A DNA stretch of 64,000 nucleotides from Azorinus chamasolen (GCA_963576725.1 OY755243.1:34943846-35007845), one strand, 5' to 3'; positions 1 to 10,029 are shown, counted from the stretch's first letter. A program made the numbers and translations. Notes: a model not told the origin generated them from the sequence alone.

Positions 1-142
1 AAAAGGGTTGAGTCAAAAAATAGTCTAGGAGAGAAGGAAAGTAAACTAGAGTGTTCATACGACAGCTTGCTGTTTAACCAACTCCCCGCATCAACTATCC
101 GTCTTGAAATGTACTTCATTTTAGTGGCCGGTGTGGACAGAT

Positions 143-250
143 TTAACCCCTTCCCTCGTGAATATTAATGTGAGAAATGAATGTATGAATATTAATTAGC
201 TGAATTATATAATGACATGATCCATGGCAGAATCTATAGAATCAGGTCTA
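143..250 (-). mobile_element. Family A1 MITE, first half, split by TRIM
   Basis: It begins TTAACCCCTTCCCTCGTGAA and runs through the gaatattaat and gccatggcag-like segments typical of the A1 long arm in reverse orientation. It stops at 250, where a TRIM fragment begins. The MITE resumes at 491 with taagcaaacggtagatcc and fades by about 530. Confidence 0.7.
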
Positions 251-490
251 TTTGGCGCCCAGCGGGAGACCATGACTGTTTGTGCTCCGGGGTCATTGCA
301 AATTGTTCACAGTACCCATAGATTTCAACTTGATGGGGGAGTATGTCACGGGGTGTAGTCTATCAACACTTGCACAGCCTTGCTGTGCAAGCAAGCTTTT
401 ATGGCGATGCGGTAGAATGTTTGACTATGAATCTCGAGTTCGATCCCCACACCCGACGGGTATATTTTCTTTTAGAGAAACCCGGTTACA
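251..490 (+). mobile_element. TRIM copy 1: internal region plus one LTR
   Basis: The fragment starts with a primer-binding-site-like tttggcgcccagcggga (tggcgccc at 253-260). It passes through a short internal region and a purine tract (gatgggggagta, about 332-343), and ends with one LTR at 344-490. Order and sequence match copy 2 at 16605-17018. No left LTR precedes the PBS: the upstream bases are family A MITE. It is therefore a truncated or rearranged copy. Confidence 0.75.
344..490 (+). repeat. TRIM LTR with tRNA-like pol III promoter (copy 1)
   Basis: This 147-bp LTR starts tgtcac and ends ggttaca. It contains a perfect 9-bp hairpin at 369-391 (loop ccttg), an A-box-like tggcgatgcgg at 402-412 and a B-box-like gagttcgatcc at 436-446. 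Both boxes align with the tRNA-like region of the two LTRs near 16.6-17.0 kb. Confidence 0.75.
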
Positions 491-530
491 TAAGCAAACG
501 GTAGATCCTGGTCAGACTGTCATCTGGTAT

Positions 531-782
531 GGATAAAATATGTTTGCAAAGATGTACAAACAGTATTTGCCTTAGTGTCTAATACTTCGTATTTTAAAGC
601 TACTTAGCTCCCCGGGTATTTTGCAAATTATGTCTAAACATACATACATACATAAAAAAGAGAAAAAAGAGCAGACGGCATTCTTGATTACCAAAACGTG
701 TTACCGTAATTATTCCCTGACACACTGCATAATTATCGTCTTCGAAAATATCAAAATGTCTGTTTAATTTTTTTGCACATTT
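531..782. other. Unassigned AT-rich stretch
   Basis: I see no gene, RNA or clear repeat family here. There is only a short catacatacatacat run near 640. Confidence 0.5.
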
Positions 783-953
783 CCAGTCACAGCTAAAGCT
801 GCGTACTAAAAAACTAAAGCCGTCATTTCTCCACCAAACTGTTTGTTGTGACCACTCTTTAGAATGGTCTCTTCGATACGATTCTAAAGAGTGGTCACAA
901 CATAGGGTTTGGTGGAGATATCTGGAAGTTATTTTTGAAAATGTTTTAATTTA
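783..953 (-). mobile_element. Family D foldback MITE
   Basis: The inner inverted repeat is tttctccaccaaac (826 on) against gtttggtggaga (ending about 918). Inside it, the gtgaccactctttaga arm at about 850 is mirrored as tctaaagagtggtcac. The outer arms (agctaaagctgcgtac and aaaatgttttaatttacg) match other D copies near 6.5, 10.2, 20.1 and 60.9 kb. Confidence 0.75.
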
Positions 954-992
954 CGCATCGTACCCGGACCTCTGGATTTCTTGTTTTCCTTG

Positions 993-1180
993 ACCCCTTT
1001 CAATGCTGGAAACTGATGTCCTGTGCAAACAGTGTAGACCCAGATGAGAGGGCTTCTAGGGGAGCCATTTAATCAAGGTCAACACTGTTTGTCGTAATAT
1101 ACTTTTCTTTATTTCTAAATTCATGGTAAGCTTGGCCTGTTTAAAAAAAGTTGTGAACATTCCAATTGACAATTCAGCGT
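993..1180 (-). mobile_element. Family B TTAA-type MITE, decayed
   Basis: It contains gcaaacagtgtagaccca, gatgagaggg and a degraded hairpin, then the arm ending cattccaattgacaattcag and gcgttga. The order matches the copy at 63708-63917; the copy at 47696-47911 runs the opposite way. Confidence 0.65.
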
Positions 1181-1204
1181 TGAAATTATTAAAAATCAAT
1201 TAGA

Positions 1205-1800
1205 TCACACCTTGGACTCGGAAGAATAACCGTGCACCGCGTCTCGTCTGGTTTCACCGTACACCGCGTTGCGTCTGGTCTCAGCGTACACCACGTCTCG
1301 TCTCGTCTCACCGCGTCTCGACTGGTTTCACTGTACACTGAGTCTGGTCTGGTTTCACCGTACACCGTGTCCCGTCTGGTTCTCACCGTACACCGCGTCT
1401 CGTCTGTTCTCACTGTACACCGTGTCTCGTCTGGTTTCATCGTACACCGCGTCTCGTCTGGTTTCACCGCACCAGCGTGTCTCGTCTGGTTCTCACCGTA
1501 CACCACGTCTCGTCTGTTCTCATTGTACACCGCGTCTCGTCTGGTTTCACCGTACACCAGGTCTCGTCTGGTTTCACCGTATCACCGCGTCTCGTCTGGT
1601 TTCACCGTACACCACGTCTCGTCTGGTTTCACCGTACCACCGCGTCTCGTCTGGTCTCACCGTACACCGTGTCTCGTCTGGTTCTCACCGTACACCACGT
1701 CTCGTCTGTTCTCATTGTACACCGCGTCTCGTCTGGTTTCACCGTACCGCCGCGTCTCGTCTGGTCTCACCGTACACCACGTCTCGTCCGGTTTCAAACT
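1205..1800. repeat. 27-bp minisatellite
   Basis: About 22 imperfect copies of a unit of the form ccgcgtctcgtctggtttca plus ccgtaca. Single-base length changes shift the frame between units. Long open frames on both strands here (up to about 208 codons) consist only of the repeat and are not genes. Confidence 0.95.
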
Positions 1801-1837
1801 ACATGTGAGAATGTATTCTGCAATATTGTGGAAAGAG

Positions 1838-2025
1838 TTAACCCTTTTGACGTCATGAATATAGCTATTTTTTTAATAATGGCATGTGTGGTATAAGTAG
1901 AAACTGAAGTCAGGTCTAGCAAACAGAACAGACCCTAATCAGACGGCTCCTGCAGGAGTCGTCTGATCTTTGTCTATTCTGTTAGTAAAGGTGCGAACAT
2001 GCGTTGATATGAATGAAACAGTTAA
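1838..2025 (-). mobile_element. Family A1 MITE
   Basis: Bounded by TTAA at 1838-1841 and 2022-2025. It starts ttaacccttttgacgtcatg and carries the core hairpin gcaaacagaacagaccc ... cagacggctcctgcaggagt ... near 1917-1990. A perfect TGACGTCA lies at 1848-1855. Confidence 0.8.
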
Positions 2026-2300
2026 GTGTTAAATAATTTACCTGTAGTTACAATATTTAGAGATAAGAAGAACCTTCGCAACATCTCCAGACATCATCAA
2101 GACCAGCTGATAAGAGGGTCGGGTATAATTATTTACAATTTCAAGGAGTAAATATTATCTTTGATTATTCTGTAATTTCAGAGGTTTAATAACCTGATAA
2201 CCCCTGATACTGGGTTATGTAATGTGTTCCAGAGTTGTAGGATTAAACCAGGAGATCAATTTGCCAACACTATCTCAGACAAAACGTCCAGTAACTTGCC
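2026..2300. other. Unassigned stretch
   Basis: AT-rich sequence with no recognised gene or repeat. The taacctgataacccctgata motif near 2190 is only a short local repetition. Confidence 0.5.
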
Positions 2301-2482
2301 TTAACGCTTTATATGATAGTGTCGCTTTTACGCCATTGCAAACAGAGTATATCCAGACCAGGCGGCTCCTGTAGGAGCTGTCTGATCAGGGTTTATTATG
2401 TTTGCTTATGGCGTGATATAGATTTAATTCTACCGTTCCTGCCGTGGTGGGAGCTGTCTGATCAACGCCTGCTCTGTGTGCT
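2301..2482 (+). mobile_element. Family A1 MITE with duplicated hairpin arm
   Basis: It starts ttaacgctttatatgata and has the core gcaaacagagtatatccaga, ggcggctcctgtaggagctg and gtctgatcagg. A second copy of the right arm (gggagctgtctgatcaacg, then ctgctctgtgtgc) follows at about 2449-2482. The 3' end is lost. Confidence 0.65.
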
Positions 2483-2533
2483 CGCGTGTTAGATCTGGTT
2501 CAATATGGTTTGCCACTGCAATCAGTGTCCTTG

Positions 2534-2746
2534 CAGTAAAAACCCCGCCAGACCGGAATTCTAGTAGAGAAGAATTTAGATAATTTTAGGCAGGAAGCTG
2601 CTTAATGCAGGGTGAATGTCATGCAGAAAGATCCTAAAGGAGCTTTCTGCATGACTTTCACCCTACATTAAGCTGCCACATATATCTCCAAGACCGATAT
2701 TTATACTAAAATAAATGTGGTTGTCTGGTTTAGAGGGGGTTTACTG
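2534..2746 (+). mobile_element. Family E pogo-like MITE
   Basis: The ends are cagtaaaaaccccgccaga and tagagggggtttactg, followed by TA. The interior palindrome runs from gctgcttaatgcagggtga to tcaccctacattaagctgcc with a cagaaag/ctttctg stem. CAGT...ACTG ends at TA sites with a CTCTA-type subterminal fit pogo/Tigger-class MITEs (inference). Confidence 0.8.
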
Positions 2747-2748
2747 TA

Positions 2749-3623
2749 ATTTATAATACAATAAATTTATTAATGTTCATATGGACGAAGTGTTGCACGA
2801 ATATTTATCAACTAAAGAATAAAGTCGTTTACATGTATCACAGTTGGTCCATTCTTGTGATTCTACAAATTGTCCCTTTTGCAGGCTCTTCCACCATACC
2901 CACACGCTACCTGAAAATGTATGATGACGCTTTTGACCCAGTCGAATACTTTCTGCTTGGTAGTTAACCTTTTGACATATGTGGAACTCATGTAACCAGC
3001 TTCTGCACGAATTCTTGCTGATAACGAACATTTTTCTCACAGTTCTTACAGACCTGGGCTATTACTGCAATGCTCGTTTCCAAAAATGCAATAAAAATTA
3101 CCAGTATGGGGCAATCTCAGAGGGCAGATAAATTCCCCCACAGCAGAACCGCTGGTATGTTATATAATGTAAAATGTTTAACCTTTACGCCCTGTCTGGG
3201 ATATTGCTATTAATATGGCGGATATAATATATTACATAAGGCTGTCTGATGACATGGATAGGGTATATGGTTTATAGGGCAGTTAAAGTTTTACGACTTC
3301 GTTTAAGGGTGCCCCGCCGCCCCGAGGTAAGTAGGGGAAAGTGATATATTTACACGTACCTGTATGGCTTTATGGCGGCCCAAGAGTACATGTCAATTAC
3401 ATAATTAGCCGTATAGGAGCCACTTGCGCTGCAATTATTACACGGGTAATTGTCCGTATAAGCTTCATACCGAAGCAAAAGTGTGTACTGATAAGTATGA
3501 ATATTATTTGACAGGTGTTAAGTGTATTCAATAAAAATCAAGAATGTAAATCGATTTTGTTTGCATTGGATAGGTAATATGTTCTTGACTTCTGTAATCT
3601 TGATGGGCAATGGTGGGGTTTAG
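2749..3623. other. Unassigned stretch, one weak zinc-finger-like frame
   Basis: No supported gene. A minus-strand frame at 2777-3040 has CDTCKR and an HHTFSG-like string that resemble a decayed C2H2 finger, but cysteine and histidine spacing is not intact. The plus strand has a splice-acceptor-like tttgcag at about 2878-2884 followed by a short open frame. Neither is enough to call an exon. Confidence 0.3.
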
Positions 3624-3836
3624 TTAACACGTTACCACCAAGTACTTGGCTTCTGAAAATATTGCCACCTTCTTCAATGCTAGGACTATATTTGTTTCTC
3701 ATATTTCTTGCAAGAACCGTGCACAGTGTCAAACAGTTTGGATCCTGACCAGACATCGTGGTACTTTGAGTCTCATTAGGATACAAATTGTTTGCATAGG
3801 TAATCACAACTTATCCTCTGGCGTGTAAAGTGTTAA
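3624..3836 (+). mobile_element. Family C TTAA-type MITE
   Basis: Bounded by TTAA at 3624 and 3833-3836. The core is gtcaaacagtttggatcctg and the mirrored ggatacaaattgtttgcata. The end, gcgtgtaaagtgttaa, mirrors the usual ttaacnctttgcacgc start. Confidence 0.75.
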
Positions 3837-4532
3837 ATACTCATATCTAGTACATTAACACGATAATGTGGAAATATTCCGAAAATAACTAGGTGTATAA
3901 GTACACATGTCTTGACACAAATATGTGTTTAATCCATATGATATGATTATTCGTAATATTAATAGTCTTCAAGGAGTGCTGCAGTGAGCTGACATTCTTT
4001 GAGTACATATCAATGAGGATATACATTCTTTTGGTACATATTTTTGCATTTACAAGCAAGACCAACACTTTAGATGATGGGCCATACGTGCGAGCGTACA
4101 TGCGCTTCCCTATCATATCTGTTTACTTTCAGTGCTTTTCATCTTAAGAGTCAAAATCAAATTGTTATGTTTGTTTTCAAATTTGATTAGCATTAAACAA
4201 TAATGAAAAGTATTATATTTGTTGTGTATGGCGATGTCTCTTTTAATTCCATTTTAAATGAGACAGCATACTCGTATGATAATAATACATATGTTTTATA
4301 GCTTTTATATATGCTTTGTCAGCATTAGGATATTCAAACACCCGCCATTAAATATTACACAGGGTAAATCAGATTTGGACATTTTATTATTTTGTGTAGC
4401 TACTCGTAAAAATAATGACCTTTTTATTCATGTAGGGTAATTATTTTGATAGCTTGTGGCAATGGGACCACTTGACATCTCAACTTACGTGATAAAATGA
4501 TTGCTCTCTATTCTAAAGTAAAATCATCTTGT
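3837..4532. other. Unassigned AT-rich stretch
   Basis: No gene, hairpin MITE or tandem repeat recognised. Open frames are short and random-looking. Confidence 0.5.
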
Positions 4533-4713
4533 TTAACCCTTTCCCTCAAACACTCTTTTTAGGTATTTGCAAACAAAGTAGACCCAGATCAGCTCCTATT
4601 TTGCGTATGAACTAATACTAGATCTGATTACAGTTTGTAACGATACAAAAACATCACGTAAAAAATCAGTTAAGAAACATTCGCGATGTCATAGTTTCTT
4701 ACATGTGCATTAA
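4533..4713 (+). mobile_element. Family A MITE, deleted core
   Basis: It starts ttaaccctttccctcaaaca with gcaaacaaagtagacccaga, but the palindrome is collapsed to gatcagctcctatt. It ends at a TTAA (4710-4713) shared with the next element. Confidence 0.7.
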
Positions 4714-4940
4714 CCCTTTCCTCCATAAATACGCCTTTCTACGCCGCTGTAAAATTCACCTATTGAAACCATTGTGATAAATAGAGCATTTGCTCCTACA
4801 GGAGCAAATGCTCTATTTATCACAATGGTTTCAAACTACAAAATTCTAAAAAGAAATCCTTTTGTCTAGTTTATGTTCCTTTTCGGTAGATTTATTCAAA
4901 GTGGTTGGATCTAAAAATGGCCTGTGAGGTAATGGGTTAA
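4710..4940 (+). mobile_element. Family F TTAA-type MITE
   Basis: TTAA at both ends (4710, 4937-4940). A near-perfect 35-bp-arm palindrome runs from gaaaccattgtgataaatag to ctatttatcacaatggtttc around gctcctacaggagc. It ends gaggtaatgggttaa. Sister copies lie at 32997-33205 and 58219-58446. Confidence 0.85.
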
Positions 4941-4952
4941 ACAGGAACATGG

Positions 4953-5193
4953 TTATCACTTTACTCCATAAATACGCATTTTAGCACATTTGAAAACTGG
5001 GTAGACCCAGATCAGATGGCTTCGGTAGGACCAGTGTCTGCTATGCTTGCTTATGAAATAACATATATTTTATTCTACAGTTTAAACAATTGTCCAACAT
5101 GCCCTTGTTCATAGCACCATTTTAAACATTTAGTTAATTGATATCTATTGTGCCATTACTTTTGGCATGAGCAGCCATCGGATAATGGGTTAA
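4953..5193 (+). mobile_element. Family A1 MITE, diverged
   Basis: tttactccataaatacgcat, then gggtagacccagatcaga with a degraded hairpin. The long arm ends cggataatgggttaa at a TTAA shared with the next element. Confidence 0.7.
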
Positions 5194-5467
5194 CCCGTTA
5201 CTCCATAAATACGCCTTTCTACGCATTTGCAAACAGAGAACACCCAGACCAGACGACTCCTGTAGGAGCCGTCTGATCAGGGTCTGCTCTGTTTGCTTAT
5301 GGAATTATATTGATCTGGTTCTTTAGTTTCTGCCATGGTAAAACGTTCCCGGGGTCATTTGCCTGTATAAAAACTTTTAATCATTTCAATGCTGTATAAA
5401 AACTAATCTAATTCATATTCATGATGTCATTATTTCTTACATTAATATTCATGGAATAAAGGGTTAA
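5190..5467 (+). mobile_element. Family A1 MITE, full length
   Basis: Reference copy, 278 bp. TTAA bounds both ends (5190-5193, 5464-5467), with start ttaacccgttactccataaa and end catggaataaagggttaa. The core is gcaaacagagaacacccaga, then gactcctgtaggagccgtct, gatcagggtctgctctgttt, gc. The long arm carries tttctgccatggt, ctgtataaaaact and attcatgatgtcatta. TTAA duplication with CCC/GGG ends suggests a piggyBac-type MITE (inference). There is no coding capacity. Confidence 0.85.
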
Positions 5468-5570
5468 AGGTTATTCTGCTGACTACTCCATGTGAACTCA
5501 AGACTCGCGTCTGTTTAAACGTCTATAAACGTTGTTCAATTCGCTTATATTGTTGGAAATGATCATTAAG

Positions 5571-5821
5571 TTAAGCAGCTTGATTCTTTCCTTCATCTAA
5601 ACGCATTTTCACGCATTTGCAAACAGACTAGACCCAGATCAGACGTCTCCTCAGCCGTCTGATCTGGGTCTGCTCTGTTTGCTAATGGAAATTGATGATT
5701 CTGTTTCTTTACTTTCTAAAATAGCTACAATGATCCACCTTCTATATTGCATTACAACTATTTTTACCAAGAATATTCAGTATTGAAATTTGAAATAAAC
5801 ATAGAACAGGGAAAGTGTTAA
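5571..5821 (+). mobile_element. Family A2 MITE, full length
   Basis: It has the same short arm and core as A1 (cattttcacgcatttgcaaa, cagacgtctcctcagccgtc). The long arm differs: ctttactttctaaaatagct, gaatattcagtattgaaat and catagaacagggaaagtg. It ends at TTAA 5818-5821. Confidence 0.8.
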
Positions 5822-6066
5822 ATTCTGCTGAGACATCTCCCATCTGGATTGAAGATGTTTGTAAATCAAGTCAAGGTTAGAAGAAAATAGCTAACATATG
5901 TAACACTGAAAACTATTGAACTGGGACAAGAAATTAAAGAAGTCTTACATTTGATGAGAACCGTTTGATGTGTGGATGTCATGTCCATTATGAGACACGT
6001 GTTATCACCAGTAATAAGCAAGGAACAAAAACTTCCTGATATGAGTTAACAGAGAATCATTGTGAT
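5822..6066. other. Unassigned stretch
   Basis: No gene or repeat family recognised. Confidence 0.5.
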
Positions 6067-6177
6067 TTCTGCATTGCTAGGGGTTAGATATATGTGTTTT
6101 AGGTTCTGCATTGCTAGGGGTTAGATATATGTGTTGTAGGTTCTGCATTGCTAGGGGTTAGATGTGTGTGTTGTAGG
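6067..6177. repeat. 37-bp tandem repeat, three copies
   Basis: Units start ttctgcattgctaggggtta at 6067, 6104 and 6141, with one or two substitutions each. It looks recent and short. Confidence 0.9.
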
Positions 6178-6462
6178 TCAAATATTCACTGATATGGAAG
6201 CAGTTTTATAGTTATATGATAAATAGTTAGTATCATCCCGTGAACGACCTTTGCTAAATAAAAATATTTTTATGACGATTTGGGTGGATACCTTATTTGA
6301 TTTTTGACGAGGACACCTTTTAATTTGGTTTACCTCAATAGCTTTCAAGTCATAAGGTATTAAATTATAACAGATTCATTTCAATGATAAGTACAAAGTG
6401 AGAACATTTCAAACATATTATTAAATGTAGGAAAAATAATATTAAACAGAGGCCCATATACG
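6178..6462. other. Unassigned stretch
   Basis: AT-rich sequence without a recognised feature. Confidence 0.5.
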
Positions 6463-6605
6463 GTACGTAAATGAAAACATTTTTGAGAATATCTCCTTTA
6501 TTTCTCCACCTAAGACTGATGTGACGATTCTATAGACAGGTCACAACATATGGTTTGTTAGAGAGATGATGAGTTTAGTACTTGGATATGCACAGTTATC
6601 TATTT
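6463..6605 (+). mobile_element. Family D MITE
   Basis: Left arm tacgtaaatgaaaacatttt then ctcctttatttctccacc. Right part ggtcacaacatatggtttgt and tttagtacttgg, as in the other D copies. Confidence 0.65.
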
Positions 6606-6786
6606 TTCTGGTTAAAGTATGGGTCCATTGTAGCAACGACACTATGGACACGTATTAAGGTCATACATTTATTTCATAATGACCAGAGTACTGTCCATCT
6701 GATACTGAACAATCTTTATATACATGATATAAGGAATATGCGTCACGTTCTCTGGATCAAAAGAAGAATTCCGGAAGCATAAGTAA

Positions 6787-6905
6787 AATACGTAAATGAA
6801 TAAATGATACAGTTTCACGGATGGCACGCCTTTATTTCTCTATGCTGTGTCCATTCATTCTAAGGAGTGTTGCCACACCATATAGTGTTTGGTGGACAAA
6901 TGTCG
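6787..6905 (+). mobile_element. Family D MITE, diverged
   Basis: tacgtaaatgaataaat, then ctttatttctctatgctgtg, ending atagtgtttggtggacaaat. A frame open across it is incidental. Confidence 0.55.
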
Positions 6906-7183
6906 TCTTGATACATGGTATGGGCGCCTTATCTTGTACTCTGGATTCTTATTCAACTTCGGTTTTTGCTTTATCGTTCGTAGAGAGCTGTAGAACATTC
7001 AGTCTCAAGCTCATTCGATGCTCATCATGATTTTAATGTTGATCTGAAATAGCACTAAACGCGTCTCTGCTCATACCTTGCATCTTCCTCCTATACTAGC
7101 TCGCTCATAGCGTGTAATTGTTACAGCATATCTCTATTGGTGTTACCGCGGTGCTTTGCAACATTCTGTCTGACCTGGTGCTA
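6906..7183. other. Unassigned stretch
   Basis: Nothing recognised. Confidence 0.5.
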
Positions 7184-7434
7184 ACTAATTCCCTCATATA
7201 AATGCACTTTCAAACATTTGCAAGCAGAATGGATCCAGATAGGATGACTTCTGTAAGAGCCGTCTGATCAGGATCTGGTATATTTGCTGATTGTTTTATA
7301 ATAGACATGACACTACAGTATCTAGCAATACCAAACTCTCCCATGTACTAAATATATGTCATTATGGAAAGTCAGCTAATAAATATTCATAATGAGATTA
7401 ATTCTTGCTTGAATATTCAACAACGAAGGTTTAC
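7184..7434 (+). mobile_element. Family A1 MITE, old copy
   Basis: taattccctcatataaatgc, gcaagcagaatggatccaga, then gagccgtctgatcaggatct. The long arm has cagctaataaatattcataa. Many substitutions. Confidence 0.65.
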
Positions 7435-7689
7435 CCATTGTGCCTAGTGTTCGTAACAGGGACAGTGGCAAACAGTGCTCACCCGTATATCAGAGGGTTC
7501 GGGTAGGATCTGAACTGTTTGCTTTATATTCCCACGCAAATCAAACAGAAGTCTTATAGAATCTTCTAAACTTAGGAAAATATATGCTCATTTGTTTGGG
7601 AAGTTGGACACACAAGATTGCTTTCCAGTATACTAAATGATTAAGAAAATACTCTGGTTAAATGATTGAAGCAAACAATCCCTTCTTTA
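7435..7689. other. Unassigned, one small hairpin core
   Basis: A short piece at 7470-7525 (gcaaacagtgctcacc ... gatctgaactgtttgc) looks like a stripped MITE core. The rest is unrecognised. Confidence 0.45.
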
Positions 7690-7865
7690 CACACATCTTC
7701 ACATCGGCGTTGTGCATCTGTGAAAAGTTGAAGTACAGTCTCTTATTGGTGTGTGATGAGTTGGACACGCTGGATTTGCGAGACGTGCGTACAGACATAG
7801 ACATACGGACATACAGACGGACAAGATCAAGGCTGTATGCCTCTCACCTTTTGGAGGGTGGGTAA
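7690..7865 (-). repeat. Decayed CCGTCC-type interspersed repeat
   Basis: Read on the minus strand it has ccctccaaaaggtgagaggc, then gtccgtctgtatgtccgtat and the cacacaccaataagag part. The same order occurs at 17930-18390 and 24655-24800. Its origin is unknown to me; it is probably the remnant of a longer mobile element. Confidence 0.55.
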
Positions 7866-8058
7866 TAACAATCTTAATAATATGTTGATATGCAGCTTAT
7901 GGAATGGTTTGTAAGGCTAACAGTACACACCATAATTAGAGGACTTCTGAAAGACCTATCTGATTGTTACTCATTGTCCACATACATCAGTTATGCATCT
8001 AAAATATACAAAGTATCAACTAATTGTCTTGTTAAGCTGTTTCATAAGGTATCGCAAG
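7866..8058. other. Unassigned stretch
   Basis: No supported feature before the 33-bp array. Confidence 0.5.
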
Positions 8059-8226
8059 GCTATTATCGCCAGTAGTTTTGAGTATTACTGTGCTATTATC
8101 GCCAGTAGTGTTGAGTATTACTGTGCTATTATCGCCAGTAGTTTGGAGTATTACTGTGCTATTATCGCCAGTAGTTTTGAGTATTACTGTGCTATTATCG
8201 TCAGTAGTGTTGAGTATTACTGATGC
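8059..8226. repeat. 33-bp minisatellite, five copies
   Basis: The unit is attatcgccagtagttttga then gtattactgtgct. The period is a multiple of three, so short frames stay open across it without being genes. Confidence 0.95.
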
Positions 8227-8717
8227 ATTTCAACTGCTAGTAAACATGACACGTGTTATCAAGATGTAGGACTATATGGCCAAGTTTGTAGTGATCGAAG
8301 AATTGATTTAGACCTAACTTGTTTGCAAAACTCTATCATACCAATAAACAGACTGTCGTATAACATGAAATACAGTAATGGTGTATTAGAGTATCATGTT
8401 TCAATTATATAGTTATTGCAGTACTCTTAGTTGCCTAGCAATATCTTTCAATCAGTCTTAATGCTGTCTTTATGACTTGACAAGATGCAGGAAAACTAGC
8501 ATTTATCCAGTTTCCGTGAATGTGGAAATAAACAAACTGCCCAAGGACTCCTTAAGGATCATCTGATCATGATATACACTATTTGCTTCACAAATCTTTC
8601 CAAAAGGCCAGATTGGCAAAAGAAATCTTGCTGAACACCCCTCATATTTCAGAAAGGAGAATTAGGTTCATTCAAAACACGTATTTAAATTAGGATATAT
8701 AGGCTTAACGGATAATA
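8227..8717. other. Unassigned, with a family A remnant
   Basis: Around 8520-8590, aaacaaactgcccaaggact, then ggatcatctgatcatgat, looks like a worn family A core. The rest is unrecognised. Confidence 0.4.
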
Positions 8718-8920
8718 CAGTAAGCCCCGACAGTTTGAACACTGAAACAATTAGCATTATTGGTCTTAAAGACAGGTGGCAGCTTAATGCAGAATGAAAG
8801 CCATGCAGAAAGCTCATAGTTGAGCTTTCTGTATGACATTCACCCTATATTAAGCAGCTACTTGCCTAAAAGTATCTATATTTGCTCCACTAGAATTCGA
8901 GTTTAGAGGGAGTTTTACTG
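8718..8920 (+). mobile_element. Family E pogo-like MITE
   Basis: Ends cagtaagccccgacagttt and agagggagttttactg flanked by TA. Interior hairpin gcttaatgcagaatgaaagc against cattcaccctatattaagc. Confidence 0.75.
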
Positions 8921-8994
8921 TACTCTCAAACTCATTCCTGCAACATTTGGTCCGCTTTCTCTGATACATTTGTATCAAAGAAATAGTCTCTCAT

Positions 8995-9600
8995 AGAGAT
9001 GGTACCTGATCATTTGTATCCTTCTACATGGAGATGGTTCCTGGTCATTCGTCCTCTGCTGCAAGAAGATGGTTCCTGGTCGTTCGTCTTCTGTCATATA
9101 CAGATGGATCTTGGTCATTCGTATTGTACTATTTGGAGATGGTTCCTAGTCATTCGTCTTCTGCTACAAGGAGATGGTACCTGGTAATTCGTATTCTGCT
9201 ACATGCATATGGTACCTGGCAATTCGTAATCTGCTACTTGGAGATGGTTCCTAGTCATTCATCGTCTGCTACATTGAGATGTTTCCTGGTCATTCGCATC
9301 CTTCTTCTTGGAGATGATCACTGGTCATTTGTATTCTTCTTCTTGGAGATGACCACTGGTCATTCGTAGTCTTCTTCTTGGAACTGATCACTGGTCATTC
9401 GTATTCTGCTATATGTGGATGATCACTGGTCATTCGTATTCTGCTACATGGAAATTGTTCCTGGTCATTCTTATCCTGCTTCTTGGGGATGATTACTGGT
9501 CATGCGTAATCTGCTATATGGAGATGGTTACTGGTCATTCGTATTCTGCTATATGGAGATGGTTACTGGTCATTCGTATCCTTCTTCTTAGAGATTGTTC
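8995..9600. repeat. About 35-bp minisatellite
   Basis: About 17 variable units of the form ggagatggttcctggtcatt then cgtattctgctacat. Unit length drifts from 33 to 36. Open frames of up to 113 codons are repeat artefacts. Confidence 0.9.
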
Positions 9601-9920
9601 CATGTCAATAATATCCTGCAATGAATGCTACTAGATCGGTGTTTGTTTGGTTTTTAGTATGTTCAATCTTGGACAACGTTGGGTCTTCTGTCGGTGCATT
9701 GACTGATCACAAAACATTCGGATGATGATCAATTGAAATAATTGTTGGCGAGAACACCGTTTTACTGCTTCTTGAAAGACACAAAACTGAAAACACTTAA
9801 CCTAAGTATGGAGAAACCTCTGAGCACTCTCTATACTGTTTAGCAAAAATAATTTTCTCAAATTTTCAAAATTTGTTACGTTTATATTCAGAAAGGGAGG
9901 GACCAGTTTTAATATTCAAC
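9601..9920. other. Unassigned stretch
   Basis: No gene or repeat recognised. Confidence 0.5.
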
Positions 9921-10016
9921 AGGTTAAGGCTTAACGTCTCGATGTTTCCAGCTACTGGTTACACCCACAGGTTAAGGGTTAACGTCTCGATGTTTCCAGC
10001 TACTGGTTACACCCAG
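9921..10016. repeat. 48-bp direct duplication
   Basis: Two nearly identical units start aggttaaggcttaacgtctc (9921) and aggttaagggttaacgtctc (9969), and run to the shared tactggttacaccca. Confidence 0.85.
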
Positions 10017-10029
10017 AGGTATATACGTA

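Noticed and set aside
1232..1858. Open frames of up to 208 codons over the 27-bp array
   Set aside because: They consist only of the tandem unit, occur in several frames and on both strands, and have no unique domain.
2773..2967. Exon with acceptor-like tttgcag
   Set aside because: One acceptor-like word and 27 codons without any known domain are too little. The minus strand is equally open.
5210..5290. Bacterial-type terminators or attenuators
   Set aside because: The strong hairpins are MITE palindromes present in dozens of copies with TTAA ends and no gene upstream.
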